From Stenotrophomonas raiganjensis (SeqCode) (lineage in GTDB: Bacteria > Pseudomonadota > Gammaproteobacteria > Xanthomonadales > Xanthomonadaceae), in assembly GCF_030658505.1 (NCBI RefSeq), contig NZ_JAUTXR010000188.1:1-64000 (forward strand): 64,000 nucleotides of DNA, written 5' to 3'. The translations under genes were made by a program, and so were the position numbers. The notes under the pieces were generated by a model. The model ran no database searches, was not told where the DNA came from, and saw only the letters and a list, made by a program, of their open reading frames with translations. This document shows, piece by piece, positions 55,461-64,000 of this stretch (position 1 is the stretch's first letter; each line of letters starts with the position of its first letter).

Positions 55461-55732
55461 ACGCGGAGCGGATCGAGCGGATCCGTGACGCACTGCAGCA
55501 GGCGCTGGCCCCGAGCATCCTGGAGATCGAGGATGACAGCCACCGCCACGCTGGCCATGCCGGCGCACGCGATGGTCGCGGCCATTTCAACGTCCACGTG
55601 GTCAGTGAGCGCTTCGCCGGACTGGGACAGCTGGCCCGGCACCGCGCGGTCTATGCCGCGCTGGGGTCGATGATGGACACCGATATCCACGCGTTGTCCA
55701 TCCGCGCACAGACCCCGTCAGAACAGGGCTGA
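55457..55732 (+). CDS. bolA: BolA family protein
   Basis: The 91-residue protein has the BolA class II-type core: [21 protein letters not shown] (Fe-S-ligand His region), [15 protein letters not shown] and the C-terminal [11 protein letters not shown]. BolA proteins partner with monothiol glutaredoxins in Fe-S and redox control. The start is GTG at 55457, overlapping the yciI stop. A hairpin follows (55747-55755 with 55777-55785), probably ending the transcript. Confidence 0.92.
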   Translation: MNAERIERIRDALQQALAPSILEIEDDSHRHAGHAGARDGRGHFNVHVVSERFAGLGQLARHRAVYAALGSMMDTDIHALSIRAQTPSEQG

Positions 55733-55746
55733 GCCCTTGTCCCGCA

Positions 55747-55785
55747 CTGTCCTGGCGGGTCCCCTCCGGGGCGCGCCCAGGACAG
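55747..55785 (+). terminator. Hairpin after bolA
   Basis: CTGTCCTGG pairs with CCAGGACAG, enclosing an inner CCCC-TCC-GGGG stem. No T run follows, so termination is likely but not certain. Confidence 0.5.
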
Positions 55786-55838
55786 AATTCCATGTCCATT
55801 TCGGGACATTCGCCTAACGGACTGTTTACAAGCCCAGA

Positions 55839-55852
55839 TGGAAACGCTTACA
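55839..55852. promoter_or_regulatory. LacI-family operator upstream of the lacI-type gene
   Basis: TGGAAACGCTTACA is a near-palindrome around a central CG, the shape bound by LacI/GalR regulators (TGnAAnCGnTTnCA). It is 45 bp ahead of the regulator's start, suggesting autoregulation. A similar site lies at 60257. Confidence 0.7.
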
Positions 55853-55896
55853 TTCCGCGCCAATGCTGGTAGGTCCAAGCCGTGGAGGGCGGCTTC

Positions 55897-56919
55897 GTGA
55901 ACAAGGCAGCTATCACAATCAAAGACGTCGCACGCGAAGCCCGGGTCTCCGTGGCCACGGTTTCCCGCGCGCTCAACGGGCATGAAAATGTCGCCGAACC
56001 GGTCCGCCAGCTTGTGCTGGAGGTGGCCGCACGGCTGCGTTACACCCCGCACGCCGCCGCCCGCAGCCTGAGCAGCCGCCGCACCAATACGGTGGGCGTG
56101 GTGCTGCCGGACCTGTACGGCGAATTCTTCTCCGAGCTGATGCGCGGCATCGACAACGTTGCCCGCAACCGCCGCCAGCACCTGCTGGTGTCCAGCTACC
56201 ACGGTGACCAGGAACAGCAGGGCGCGGCCCTGCGTGCCATGCGCGGCCGCGTTGACGGCCTGCTGGTGCTCTCGCCCTATGCGGAGAGCCCGGGCTTCCT
56301 GACCGACAACCTGCCGCAGTCGTTGCCGACGGTGTTGATCAACACCTATCTGCCCGGGCAGGACCACCCGGTGCTGAGCATCGATGACCATGCCGGTGCG
56401 ATGGCGATGACCCGCCATCTGCTTGACGCCGGTCACCGCCGTATCGCTTTCATTTCTGGCCCGGACCTCAACTTCGACGCGCGCGAGCGCCTGCGCGGCT
56501 TCCGTGACGCGCTGGTGGCTTTCGGCAGTGACGCCGAAGGCATCGAGCTGCCCGGTGATTTCGACGAAGCTTCCGGCCATCGCGCCGGTCAGGAGTTGCT
56601 GGCAGCCGGAGCGCTGCCCGATGCCGTGTTCGCCGCCAACGACATGATGGCGCTGGGTTGCCTGTATGCGTTCACGCAGGCAGGTGTCCACGTTCCGTCC
56701 GACGTCGCCCTGGCCGGTTTCGATGACATTCCACTGGCGCGTTTCGTCCACCCGTCGCTGACCACCATGCAGGTCAGCATCGCCGAACTCGGCGATCGGG
56801 CCATGACGCGCCTGATGCAGTTGATGGACGGCACCTCCACGGATGGGACAGGGGACAAGCAGACCCTGGTTCCCCGCTTGATAGTTCGCGATTCCACCAC
56901 TCCGCCATCGGGCCGTTGA
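55897..56919 (+). CDS. LacI-family transcriptional regulator
   Basis: The 340-residue protein has an N-terminal LacI helix-turn-helix and hinge (ITIKDVAREARVSVATVSRALNG, then VRQLVLEVAARLRYTPHAAARSL). A periplasmic-binding-protein-like effector domain follows (TVGVVLPDLYGEFFSELMRGID; FISGPDLNFDARERLRGF; VFAANDMMALGCL). The hinge and HTH are the type that binds CG-centred palindromes like those at 55839 and 60257. GTG at 55897 is chosen because GGAGG is spaced 8 bp upstream; an earlier GTG (55882) is possible. It precedes a TonB receptor gene by 76 bp. Confidence 0.93.
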   Translation: MNKAAITIKDVAREARVSVATVSRALNGHENVAEPVRQLVLEVAARLRYTPHAAARSLSSRRTNTVGVVLPDLYGEFFSELMRGIDNVARNRRQHLLVSSYHGDQEQQGAALRAMRGRVDGLLVLSPYAESPGFLTDNLPQSLPTVLINTYLPGQDHPVLSIDDHAGAMAMTRHLLDAGHRRIAFISGPDLNFDARERLRGFRDALVAFGSDAEGIELPGDFDEASGHRAGQELLAAGALPDAVFAANDMMALGCLYAFTQAGVHVPSDVALAGFDDIPLARFVHPSLTTMQVSIAELGDRAMTRLMQLMDGTSTDGTGDKQTLVPRLIVRDSTTPPSGR

Positions 56920-56995
56920 AGCCAGAGGCGTTCCTTCTTTTTTGATTGATCGCAGGGACCGCGCGAGCGGTCACCGCCACCCGGAGATTGAGTTG

Positions 56996-59900
56996 ATGAT
57001 GCACACCACCTTCCGCACGCCGGCACGCCGGCTGCTGAGCACTGCACTGGTCAGCTGCCTGATGCTGGCCGCTGCTCCGAACGTCATGGCGCAGTCGGCC
57101 AATGCCAGCCTGCGCGGCCAGGTTTCCGGCGCCCAGGCCGGTGCCGAAGTCACCGCCACCAACGTGGCCACCGGCACCGTCCGTCGCGGCACCGTCCGTG
57201 CCGATGGCAGCTACTCGCTGATGGGCCTGGACCCGGGCACCTATGACGTGGTCGCCAACGGCCAGTCGCAGAAGGTCACCGTCACCGTCGCTTCGACCGC
57301 GACGCTGAACTTTGCCGGCGCGGCCAGCAGCACCCCGGGTGCGACCGCAGCCACCAACCTGGACACTGTCACCGTCGTCGCGCCGACCCTGCTGCAGGAA
57401 GTGCGCACGTCCGAAGTCGGCAAGACCGTCAGCCTGCAGCAGATCCAGACCACCCCGCAGGTCTCGCGCAACTTCCTGGAGTTCGCCGACGCGGTGCCGG
57501 GCATGATCTTCACCCGCGACGCCAAGGGCAACACCTCGCTGCGCGGCGGCGCGACCAACGCTGACGGCACCAACGTCTACATCGACGGCGTGGGCCAGAA
57601 GAGCTACGTCAAGGGCGGCGGCGTGGCCGGCCAGTCCGGCAGTGCCGGTAACCCGTTCCCGCAGCTGGCCATCGGCGAGTACAAGGTCATCACCGGCAAC
57701 TACAAGGCCGAGTACGGCCAGGTGTCCAGCGCCGCGATCACCGCCGCGACCAAGTCGGGTACAAACGAGTTCAAGGGCGAGACCTTCTATCGTTACACCA
57801 ACGACAATATGCGTGCGATGACCCCGGCCGAACGCCAGCCGGGAAAGAGCAAGGAAGAATCGGCGGAGAAGGAATACGGCTTCGCGCTGGGCGGCCCGAT
57901 CATCAAGGACAAGGCCCACTTCTTCGTGACCTACGAAGCCAAGCGTTTCGATCTGCCAGTGACCATTGCCCCGAATGGCGCGGTCACCAGCGCTGCCTCG
58001 CAGCTGCCGGCGGCGGCCGCCGCCGGCCTGGGCCCGGCCAGCCAGCCGTTCAAGCAGGACCTGATCTTCGCCAAGATCGACGTCGAGCCGACCGACAACG
58101 ACCGCATCGAGTTCACAGTCCAGGATCGTGACGAGAACCAGCAGCAGTTCAGTGACCAGACGTCCAAGGAACATGGCAAGGTCACTGACAACACAGACCG
58201 TCGTTTCGCGCTGCGCTGGAATCACAGCGGTGAGCGCTTCTACAACGAGCTGATGGTCACCCACGAGAAATCGTTCAACAACCCGCTGCCGCTGACTCTG
58301 GGCAACGGCTACGTGTACACCGCGCCGGACGGCCGTGACATCGACGGCAACACTCCGCAGGAACGCACCATTGTGGAAATCGGTGGTGCCAGCGCCTTTG
58401 CCTCGCAGGTGAAGGGCCAGAAGGGCTGGTCGATCGAAGACAACTTGACCCTGGACGGCTTGGAGTGGGCTGGCGACCACACCATCAAGATGGGCGCCAA
58501 GTACAAGAAGATCAATCTGTACGCCTCCGACGCGCAGCAGATCAACCCGCAGTTCTACTACACCGTGGGCAACCCGGAATTCGGCATTGATACGCCGTAC
58601 AAGGCGCAATTCACCAAGCCGATCACTGGGGTCAGTGGCGTGTTGCCGGAAGTACGCTCGAAGACCACGCAGATCGGCTTGTTCATTCAGGACGACTGGC
58701 AGGTCAACGACCACCTGCAGTTGAACCTGGGCCTGCGTTGGGACTACGAGAAGAACCCGACCTACCTGGACTTCGTGACTCCGCCGGAAGTGGTCAGCGC
58801 GCTCAATGCGCAGGATCCGCATGGCCCGGCCGGGCAGAGCTACGCGCAGACGCTCGCGTTGAGCGGCCTGAACATCAACGATTACATCAGCAACGGCCAC
58901 AACCGCAAGGCATTCAAGGATGCCTGGCAGCCGCGGCTGGGCTTCTCGTATGACATCAATGCCGACGAGCAGCATGTGATCCATGGTGGCGCCGGTCGTT
59001 CCTACGACCGTGATCTTTTCGATTACCTGGCGTTGGAAACCACCAAGCTGGCCCTGCCGCAGCCGACCGTGTACTTCCGCGACCCGCGCAGCGGAGCCTG
59101 CCTGTACGGGCAGAACCCGTGCTTCGACTGGAACCCGAACCTGCTTAATGGCATCGGCAACGTGCAGGCCCTGCTGGGCAGTACCAGCAACGAAGGCCTG
59201 GAAGTGGACCTGCTCAACAACAACTTGAAGGTGCCCTACGCGGACCAGTTCAGCCTGGGCATGAGCAACCAGATCGGGGAGTGGCTGACCGACGCCACCA
59301 TCTCGCGCACGCTGACCTATGATGGCTTCGCCTACACCTTGGGCAATCGCTTCCGCAACGGCAACTTCTTCGACAACCAGATGCTGTGTGGTGCCGAAAA
59401 GCCAACCTACGGCCAACCGTGGGGTTGCAACATCCCCGGCTTCGGCAGCCTGATCATTGGCCAGCAGGGCATCAAGACCCGCGCTACCCAGATCCTGCTG
59501 TCGGCGCAGAAGCCGTACACCAAGGAAAGCGGCTGGGGTACCTCGATTGCCTATACCTGGACCACTGCGCGTCACAACCGCAACATTGACGAGCACTACT
59601 CGTTCGATCGCGGCACCATCGGCGAATACCCATACATCAAGTCCAACGGCGCGCCGCGCCACCGTCTGGTGGTCACGGGCTCCTACGATGGCTTCTGGGG
59701 CATCACCTTCGGTGGCAAGCTGACCTTGGCCACCCCGGTGGCGGGCAACGACTGGTCCTGCGTGGCACAGGCCGGCAACCCGAACTGCCTGCCGACCCCG
59801 GCCGCCGGCTACCCGGGGGGCAATGGCCGCTTCCTGCTCGGCGGCAAGATCTTCGGCTACCGGTCGCTTGACCTGCAGGCGACCAAGACCTTCAAGCTGG

Positions 59901-60076
59901 CCGGCGATACCGAGTTGTATGCGCGTATCGACATCATCAACGTGCTCAACTTTGACAACTTCTCCAACCTGAACTACGTGAAGAGCGACGGCAAGCTGCT
60001 GGTGAGCTACAACGAGACCGGCGACATCGTCGGTACGCCGCGCCAGGTCAAGGCCGAAGTGGGCTTCCGCTTCTAA
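56996..60076 (+). CDS. TonB-dependent outer-membrane receptor (Oar/carbohydrate-uptake type)
   Basis: The 1026-residue protein has a signal peptide (cleavage near VMA-QSANAS). An N-terminal carboxypeptidase-regulatory-like beta domain (about 35-115: ASLRGQVSGAQAGAEV...GLDPGTYDVV) leads into a plug domain with TVTVVAP and RGGATNADGTNVYIDGV. A 22-strand-type barrel ends in VKAEVGFRF. Such receptors import glycans or peptides using TonB energy. The ATG at 56996 has GGAG 9 bp upstream. Its place between a LacI regulator and a glucanase/ABC system points to oligosaccharide uptake. Two hairpins follow. Confidence 0.93.
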   Translation: MMHTTFRTPARRLLSTALVSCLMLAAAPNVMAQSANASLRGQVSGAQAGAEVTATNVATGTVRRGTVRADGSYSLMGLDPGTYDVVANGQSQKVTVTVASTATLNFAGAASSTPGATAATNLDTVTVVAPTLLQEVRTSEVGKTVSLQQIQTTPQVSRNFLEFADAVPGMIFTRDAKGNTSLRGGATNADGTNVYIDGVGQKSYVKGGGVAGQSGSAGNPFPQLAIGEYKVITGNYKAEYGQVSSAAITAATKSGTNEFKGETFYRYTNDNMRAMTPAERQPGKSKEESAEKEYGFALGGPIIKDKAHFFVTYEAKRFDLPVTIAPNGAVTSAASQLPAAAAAGLGPASQPFKQDLIFAKIDVEPTDNDRIEFTVQDRDENQQQFSDQTSKEHGKVTDNTDRRFALRWNHSGERFYNELMVTHEKSFNNPLPLTLGNGYVYTAPDGRDIDGNTPQERTIVEIGGASAFASQVKGQKGWSIEDNLTLDGLEWAGDHTIKMGAKYKKINLYASDAQQINPQFYYTVGNPEFGIDTPYKAQFTKPITGVSGVLPEVRSKTTQIGLFIQDDWQVNDHLQLNLGLRWDYEKNPTYLDFVTPPEVVSALNAQDPHGPAGQSYAQTLALSGLNINDYISNGHNRKAFKDAWQPRLGFSYDINADEQHVIHGGAGRSYDRDLFDYLALETTKLALPQPTVYFRDPRSGACLYGQNPCFDWNPNLLNGIGNVQALLGSTSNEGLEVDLLNNNLKVPYADQFSLGMSNQIGEWLTDATISRTLTYDGFAYTLGNRFRNGNFFDNQMLCGAEKPTYGQPWGCNIPGFGSLIIGQQGIKTRATQILLSAQKPYTKESGWGTSIAYTWTTARHNRNIDEHYSFDRGTIGEYPYIKSNGAPRHRLVVTGSYDGFWGITFGGKLTLATPVAGNDWSCVAQAGNPNCLPTPAAGYPGGNGRFLLGGKIFGYRSLDLQATKTFKLAGDTELYARIDIINVLNFDNFSNLNYVKSDGKLLVSYNETGDIVGTPRQVKAEVGFRF

Positions 60077-60095
60077 GCCCGGATGGATGCATGAC

Positions 60096-60127
60096 CCCGA
60101 TGCCGCCGCTCCGCCGGCGGCATCGGG
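60096..60127 (+). terminator. Strong hairpin after the TonB receptor gene
   Basis: CCCGATGCCGCC (60096-60107) pairs perfectly with GGCGGCATCGGG (60116-60127). There is no T tract, but it is the first of three hairpins in this gap. Confidence 0.6.
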
Positions 60128-60164
60128 CGCGTGAAAACGGCGATGGCCGGCCCTGCGCCGGTCC

Positions 60165-60208
60165 ATTGCCCATGCCGCTGCCGGTCAGGGGGCATCGGCA
60201 TGGGCAAT
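60165..60208. repeat. 13-bp inverted repeat in the TonB receptor/glucanase gap
   Basis: ATTGCCCATGCCG (60165-60177) and CGGCATGGGCAAT (60196-60208) are exact reverse complements with an 18-base loop. Its role is unknown; it may be a structured 3' end or a protein-binding site. Confidence 0.6.
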
Positions 60209-60220
60209 GATCGCGGTGTC

Positions 60221-60244
60221 AAACCACGTTTTTCGTGGTTTTTT
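60221..60244 (+). terminator. Rho-independent terminator before the glucanase gene
   Basis: AACCACG pairs with CGTGGTT over a T5 loop and runs into further T residues. It lies just upstream of the LacI operator, so the TonB receptor and glucanase genes are probably separate transcripts. Confidence 0.8.
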
Positions 60245-60256
60245 AAGAACGCACCT

Positions 60257-60270
60257 TGTAAACGATTTCA
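60257..60270. promoter_or_regulatory. LacI-family operator upstream of the glucanase/ABC operon
   Basis: TGTAAACGATTTCA fits the CG-centred LacI/GalR operator shape and resembles the site at 55839. It is 54 bp before the ATG of the glucanase gene, where a bound repressor could block initiation. Confidence 0.7.
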
Positions 60271-60323
60271 GATCATTGGACGGTATGCTTTCCCATCGAT
60301 CAGACCACCGGAGAAATCGCGCC

Positions 60324-61928
60324 ATGCAGGCACGTCATCTGTTGTCCGCCGCAGCGTTGAGCCTGGCCGTGGCCGCCTGCCAGCCGGCCCAGCAGGAGCC
60401 TGCAAAGCCGCGGCCGCCGGTGATCCTGATCGAGGCCGATGCACCGCCGCGGCCGATGAAACCTGAGCTGCCGCCGCTGTTCGATGACATCGAGCGCCGC
60501 ACCTTCCAGTTCTTCTGGGATACCACCAACGAGATCAATGGCCTGACCCCGGACCGCTATCCGTCGCGGCCGTTCGCCAGCATCGCCTCGGTCGGCTTCG
60601 CACTGACCGCGTATCCGATCGGCATCGAGAACGGCTGGGTCAGCCGCAACCAGGCGATCGACCGCACCCTGACTACCCTGAAATTCTTCCGCGACGTGCC
60701 GATGGGCCCGCAGCGTACCGGCAAGGCGGGTTACAAGGGCTTCTACTACCACTTCCTGGACATGCAGGAAGGCCGTCGCTACGACAGTTGGGTCGAGCTT
60801 TCCTCGGTGGATACCGCGCTGTTGATGATGGGCGTGCTGTTCGCGCAGTCGTACTACGACGGCGACGATCCGCGCGAGAAGGAAATCCGCCAGATCGCCG
60901 ATACGCTGTACAAGAAGGTCGACTGGCCGTGGCTGCAGCAGCGTGCTCCGCTGATCTCGATGGGCTGGTTCCCGGAGAGTGGCTTCATCGACCACGACTG
61001 GATGGGCTACAACGAGGCGATGATGGTCTACATCCTTGCCCTGGGTTCGCCGACGCACCCGGTCAGCCCGGACGCGTGGACGGTGTGGACGCGGACCTAC
61101 GACAACGACTGGGGTGTCTACCAGGGCCAGGAATACCTGTCCTTCGGCCCGCTGTTCGGCCACCAGTACAGCCACGTCTGGATCGACTTCCGCGACATCC
61201 AGGACGCGTACATGCGCGAGCGCGGCAGCACCTACTTCCTCAACAGTCGTTCGGCTGCGCTGGCCCAGCGTGAGTACGCCATCGCCAACCCGATGCAGTG
61301 GAAGGAGTATGGCGAGAACGTGTGGGGCCTGACCGCCAGCGACGGGCCGCAGAACACTACGCAGGACTACCGCGGTGAGCAGCGCCAGTTCCGCCACTAC
61401 TCTTCGCGCGGCGCCGGCCTGCGCGAGAACTTCGACGACGGCACCATCGCCCCGACCGCCGCGATCGCGTCGGTGGTGTTCGCGCCCGAGCAGGTGATTC
61501 CGGCGACGCTGGAGATGCACAAGCGCTTTGGCGACTACATCTATTCCAGCTACGGCTTCCTGGATTCGTTCAATCCCAGCTTCAACTACGACATTCCGAT
61601 CAAGACCGGCCGCCTGGTGCCGGATCGCGGCTGGGTCGCCAGCGACTACATCGCCATCGACCAGGGCCCGATCCTGACCATGATCGCCAACTACCGCGAT
61701 GACTTCGTCTGGGACGTGATGAAGAAGAACCCGTACATCCGCAAGGGCCTGGAACGGGCCGGATTCAGCGGTGGCTGGCTGGCGCCGGAAGGCGCGTTCC
61801 AGCCGCTGGAACTGCAGAAAGACGAAAAGGCCGCGGCGGCACGCGCGGTGGGTATCGCCGAATCACGCGCGGCTGCCGCGCAGGAACAGAAGAACAATGC
61901 CAACCGCACCACAGGCCAGGGCAAGTAA
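60324..61928 (+). CDS. GH144-like glucanase lipoprotein (PF10091 'glycoamylase' family)
   Basis: The 534-residue lipoprotein has a lipobox ending in VAAC (Cys19). The mature enzyme has the (alpha/alpha)6-type PF10091 core: RRTFQFFWDTTNEINGL, SSVDTALLMMGVLF, GWFPESGFIDHDWMGYNEAM, FGPLFGHQYSHVWIDFRDIQD and GFLDSFNPS. Characterised members are endo-beta-1,2-glucanases (GH144), so beta-1,2-glucan is the likely substrate. A glucoamylase role, as often annotated, is not supported. The Ala/Gln/Lys-rich C-terminus (about 495-534) is a flexible tail. It is the first gene of a probable operon with the ABC transporter. Confidence 0.88.
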   Translation: MQARHLLSAAALSLAVAACQPAQQEPAKPRPPVILIEADAPPRPMKPELPPLFDDIERRTFQFFWDTTNEINGLTPDRYPSRPFASIASVGFALTAYPIGIENGWVSRNQAIDRTLTTLKFFRDVPMGPQRTGKAGYKGFYYHFLDMQEGRRYDSWVELSSVDTALLMMGVLFAQSYYDGDDPREKEIRQIADTLYKKVDWPWLQQRAPLISMGWFPESGFIDHDWMGYNEAMMVYILALGSPTHPVSPDAWTVWTRTYDNDWGVYQGQEYLSFGPLFGHQYSHVWIDFRDIQDAYMRERGSTYFLNSRSAALAQREYAIANPMQWKEYGENVWGLTASDGPQNTTQDYRGEQRQFRHYSSRGAGLRENFDDGTIAPTAAIASVVFAPEQVIPATLEMHKRFGDYIYSSYGFLDSFNPSFNYDIPIKTGRLVPDRGWVASDYIAIDQGPILTMIANYRDDFVWDVMKKNPYIRKGLERAGFSGGWLAPEGAFQPLELQKDEKAAAARAVGIAESRAAAAQEQKNNANRTTGQGK

Positions 61929-61932
61929 CCCG

Positions 61933-63273
61933 ATGCCGAACTGGATCGACCGCCTGCGCCGCTGGGCGCTGCCTGCCCTGGCCGCGCTGGTCGTGGCCGG
62001 CTGCGCCCGTACCGAGCCGGGCACCACCACCGTGCGCTTCTGGGCGATGGGGCGAGAAGCCGAGGTGGTCAGTGAGCTGATCCATGAGTTCGAGGCCGAG
62101 AATCCGGGCATCAAGGTGGATGTGCAGAACATCCCGTGGACGGCTGCGCACGAGAAACTGCTGACCGCGTTTGCCGCCGATGGACTGCCGGACGTGTGCC
62201 AGCTGGGTAACACCTGGGTGCCGGAGTTCGCCGAGCTCGACGCGCTGACACCGCTGCAGCCGTTCGTCGAGCATTCGGCCGTGGTCGATGAGAAGGACTA
62301 TTTCCAGGGCATCTGGGATACCAACGTGATCCACGGCGAGCTGGTGGGCGTGCCGTGGTATGTCGACACCCGCCTGATCTACTACCGCAAGGATCTGCTG
62401 GCCAAGGCCGGCTATGACCACCCGCCGCGCACGTGGCAGGAGTGGGACGAACAGATGGCGGCGATCAAGCGCATGCAGGGCCCGAACCGCTATGCGGTGC
62501 TGATGCCGATCAACGAGTTCGAGCAGCAGCTGTCGCTGGCACTGCAGCAGCCCGATCCGCTGCTGCGCGATGATGACACCCGCGGCAACTTCGCCAGCCC
62601 CGGCTTCCGCCGAACCCTGGCGTTCTACGCCAACATGTTCGAGCAGGGCTGGGCGCCGAAGATGTCCGAGACGCAGATCTCCAACGTCTGGGACGAGTTT
62701 TTCCGCGGCTTCAACGTCTTCTACATTTCCGGCCCATGGAACATCCGCGAGTTCAAGAAGCTGCAGCCGAAGGAACTGGAAGGGCAGTGGGGCACCGCAG
62801 CGCTGCCGGGGCCGGAGGGTCCGGGCGCGGGCATCGCCGGTGGCACCAGCCTGGTGATCTTCCGCAAGTCACAGCAGAAGGAAGCCTCCTGGAAGCTGAT
62901 CGAGTTCCTGTCGCGACCGGAAATACAGGCGCGCTTCCATTCGATCATCGGCGACCTGCCGCCACGCCGCAGTGCCTGGAATGCACCATCGCTGGCCAAC
63001 GATCCGCTGGCGGCCGCGTTCCGCGACCAGCTGGAGCGGGTCAAGCCGACACCGAAGGTGCTGGAATGGGAGCGCATCGTGCAGGAAATGCGCATCGTCA
63101 CCGAGAAGGTGGTGCGTGGTGGCCTGCCACAGGACAAGGCCGTGGAAGAGCTGGACCAGCGCGTGGACAAGGTGCTGGCCAAGCGCCGCTGGATGCATGA
63201 ACAACAACGCCTGCAGCAGCGCGTGCCGTCGCCGCGATCGAGCAGTGCCGTGGCCGCCGGGAGCGCGCAATGA
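61933..63273 (+). CDS. ABC sugar transporter solute-binding lipoprotein
   Basis: The 446-residue protein has a lipobox (AALVVAGC, Cys24) and the SBP1 family fold: TTVRFWAMGREAEVVSELIHEFEAENPGIKV, then LPDVCQLGNTWVPEF, GVPWYVDTRLIYYRKDLL and AGGTSLVIFRKSQQKEASW. It should deliver an oligosaccharide to the following permease. It starts four bases after the glucanase stop, which implies co-regulation. The C-terminus is extended by a Gln/Arg/Ser-rich tail. Confidence 0.93.
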   Translation: MPNWIDRLRRWALPALAALVVAGCARTEPGTTTVRFWAMGREAEVVSELIHEFEAENPGIKVDVQNIPWTAAHEKLLTAFAADGLPDVCQLGNTWVPEFAELDALTPLQPFVEHSAVVDEKDYFQGIWDTNVIHGELVGVPWYVDTRLIYYRKDLLAKAGYDHPPRTWQEWDEQMAAIKRMQGPNRYAVLMPINEFEQQLSLALQQPDPLLRDDDTRGNFASPGFRRTLAFYANMFEQGWAPKMSETQISNVWDEFFRGFNVFYISGPWNIREFKKLQPKELEGQWGTAALPGPEGPGAGIAGGTSLVIFRKSQQKEASWKLIEFLSRPEIQARFHSIIGDLPPRRSAWNAPSLANDPLAAAFRDQLERVKPTPKVLEWERIVQEMRIVTEKVVRGGLPQDKAVEELDQRVDKVLAKRRWMHEQQRLQQRVPSPRSSSAVAAGSAQ

Positions 63274-64000
63274 AACGTACTTCACTTGCCGGCTGGATCT
63301 TTGCCGGTCCCTCGCTGATCGTGCTGGGTGTGTTCTTCGGCCTGCCGGTGGCCTCGGCGCTGGCGCTGAGCGTGACCGACTTCGACCTGTACGCGCTGGC
63401 CGACAGCAGCAACCTGCGCTTCGTCGGCCTCGGCAACTACATCGACCTGCTGCAGACGCCGATGTTCTGGAAGTCGCTGTGGAACACCACCTACTTCGTG
63501 CTGATCGGCGTGCCGTTGTCGATTGGCGTGTCGCTGGGTGCGGCGATGCTGCTGAACGCGCCGGCCGCGCGCTTCAAGGCGCTGTTCCGCACTGCGCTGT
63601 TCGCGCCGGTGGTGACTACGCTGGTGGCGGTGGCGGTGATCTGGCGCTACCTGTTCCATACCAGCTATGGCCTGGTGAACTACGGGCTGGGGCATCTGGG
63701 CATCAGCCCGATCGACTGGCTGGGTGATCCCAACTGGGCGATGCCGACCATCATGCTGTTCGCGGTGTGGAAGAACTTCGGCTACAACATGGTGATCTTC
63801 CTGGCTGGCCTGCAGGCGATCCCGCATGACCTGTACGAGGCCGCGCGCATCGACGGCGCCTCGCGCTGGAAACAGTTCCTGCACATCACCCTGCCGATGC
63901 TCGGCCCGGTGCTGCTGGTGGTCGGGGTGATCACCGTGTCCGGCTACTTCCAGCTGTTCGCCGAGCCCTACGTGATGACCCGCGGCGACCCACTGCAGAG
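63270..64000 (+). CDS. ABC sugar transporter permease (MalF/UgpA type), partial
   Basis: About 243 residues are visible, cut by the window end. It opens MKRTSLAGWIFAGPSLIVLG, followed by several membrane helices. The EAA loop that contacts the ATPase is EAARIDGASRWKQFLHITLP. The family is about 290 residues, so most of it is present. The ATG overlaps the SBP stop by four bases. A second permease (MalG type) and perhaps glycosidases are expected just beyond 64,000. Confidence 0.93.
   Translation, partial: MKRTSLAGWIFAGPSLIVLGVFFGLPVASALALSVTDFDLYALADSSNLRFVGLGNYIDLLQTPMFWKSLWNTTYFVLIGVPLSIGVSLGAAMLLNAPAARFKALFRTALFAPVVTTLVAVAVIWRYLFHTSYGLVNYGLGHLGISPIDWLGDPNWAMPTIMLFAVWKNFGYNMVIFLAGLQAIPHDLYEAARIDGASRWKQFLHITLPMLGPVLLVVGVITVSGYFQLFAEPYVMTRGDPLQ

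Noticed and set aside
56774..60166. 1130-codon minus-strand open frame opposite the TonB receptor
   Set aside because: It is a shadow of the receptor gene, with no signal peptide, domain or ribosome site.

Overview
The window is a gapless, very gene-dense, high-GC stretch of chromosome. It best fits a Xanthomonadaceae gammaproteobacterium, most likely Stenotrophomonas (S. maltophilia complex). Three things point there. Arginine is made by the acetylcitrulline route (argF', argE' and a fused NAGS-kinase argB). There are many GTAG-headed palindromes of the S. maltophilia SMAG/REP type. The proteins read closely like Xanthomonas/Stenotrophomonas families. The assignment is from memory of these families, not from a search.

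Layout. 0-8.4 kb: housekeeping genes (M23 peptidase, dihydroorotase, yidD, a DksA with a histone-H1-like tail, an MFS carrier, sufE, cysS and a secreted unknown). 8.4-19.1 kb: one long arginine/proline block, argF'-argG-argE'-argB-GNAT-argC-argH-yciI-like-proB-proA, preceded by what looks like a transcription attenuator with an Arg-rich leader peptide. 19.2-25 kb: pgaABCD (poly-N-acetylglucosamine export), with a perfect CRP/Clp palindrome upstream. 25.2-26.4 kb: a CynX-type MFS gene. 26.7-30 kb: an orphan type VI secretion cargo island (PAAR, DUF4123 adaptor, small unknown, Tox-REase-5 nuclease effector, putative immunity gene), partly lower in GC and abutting two identical tRNA-Pro(CGG) genes.

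30.4-37 kb: cytochrome bd oxidase, cydA-cydB-cydX, divergent from cydD-cydC, with a perfect FNR/Anr box between them. 37-38.6 kb: metX-like acyltransferase and a DUF1294 gene. 38.6-45.4 kb: the full cytochrome c maturation operon ccmABCDEFGHI, on the minus strand. 45.5-51.3 kb: an aminotransferase/omega-amidase pair, three small unknowns (two secreted), and a divergent MFS/AraC pair. 51.3-55.7 kb: rluB (with a long Gly/Arg tail), scpB and scpA, divergent from yciI-bolA. 55.8-64 kb: a LacI-regulated carbohydrate locus, containing LacI, a TonB-dependent receptor, a GH144-like lipoprotein glucanase, an ABC sugar-binding lipoprotein and a permease that runs off the window.

The most interesting points are the arg leader/attenuator, the LacI-operator-marked glycan locus (possibly beta-1,2-glucan use), the PAAR-Tox-REase-5 effector/immunity island, the Clp-like site at pga, and the unusual low-complexity extensions on DksA and RluB.
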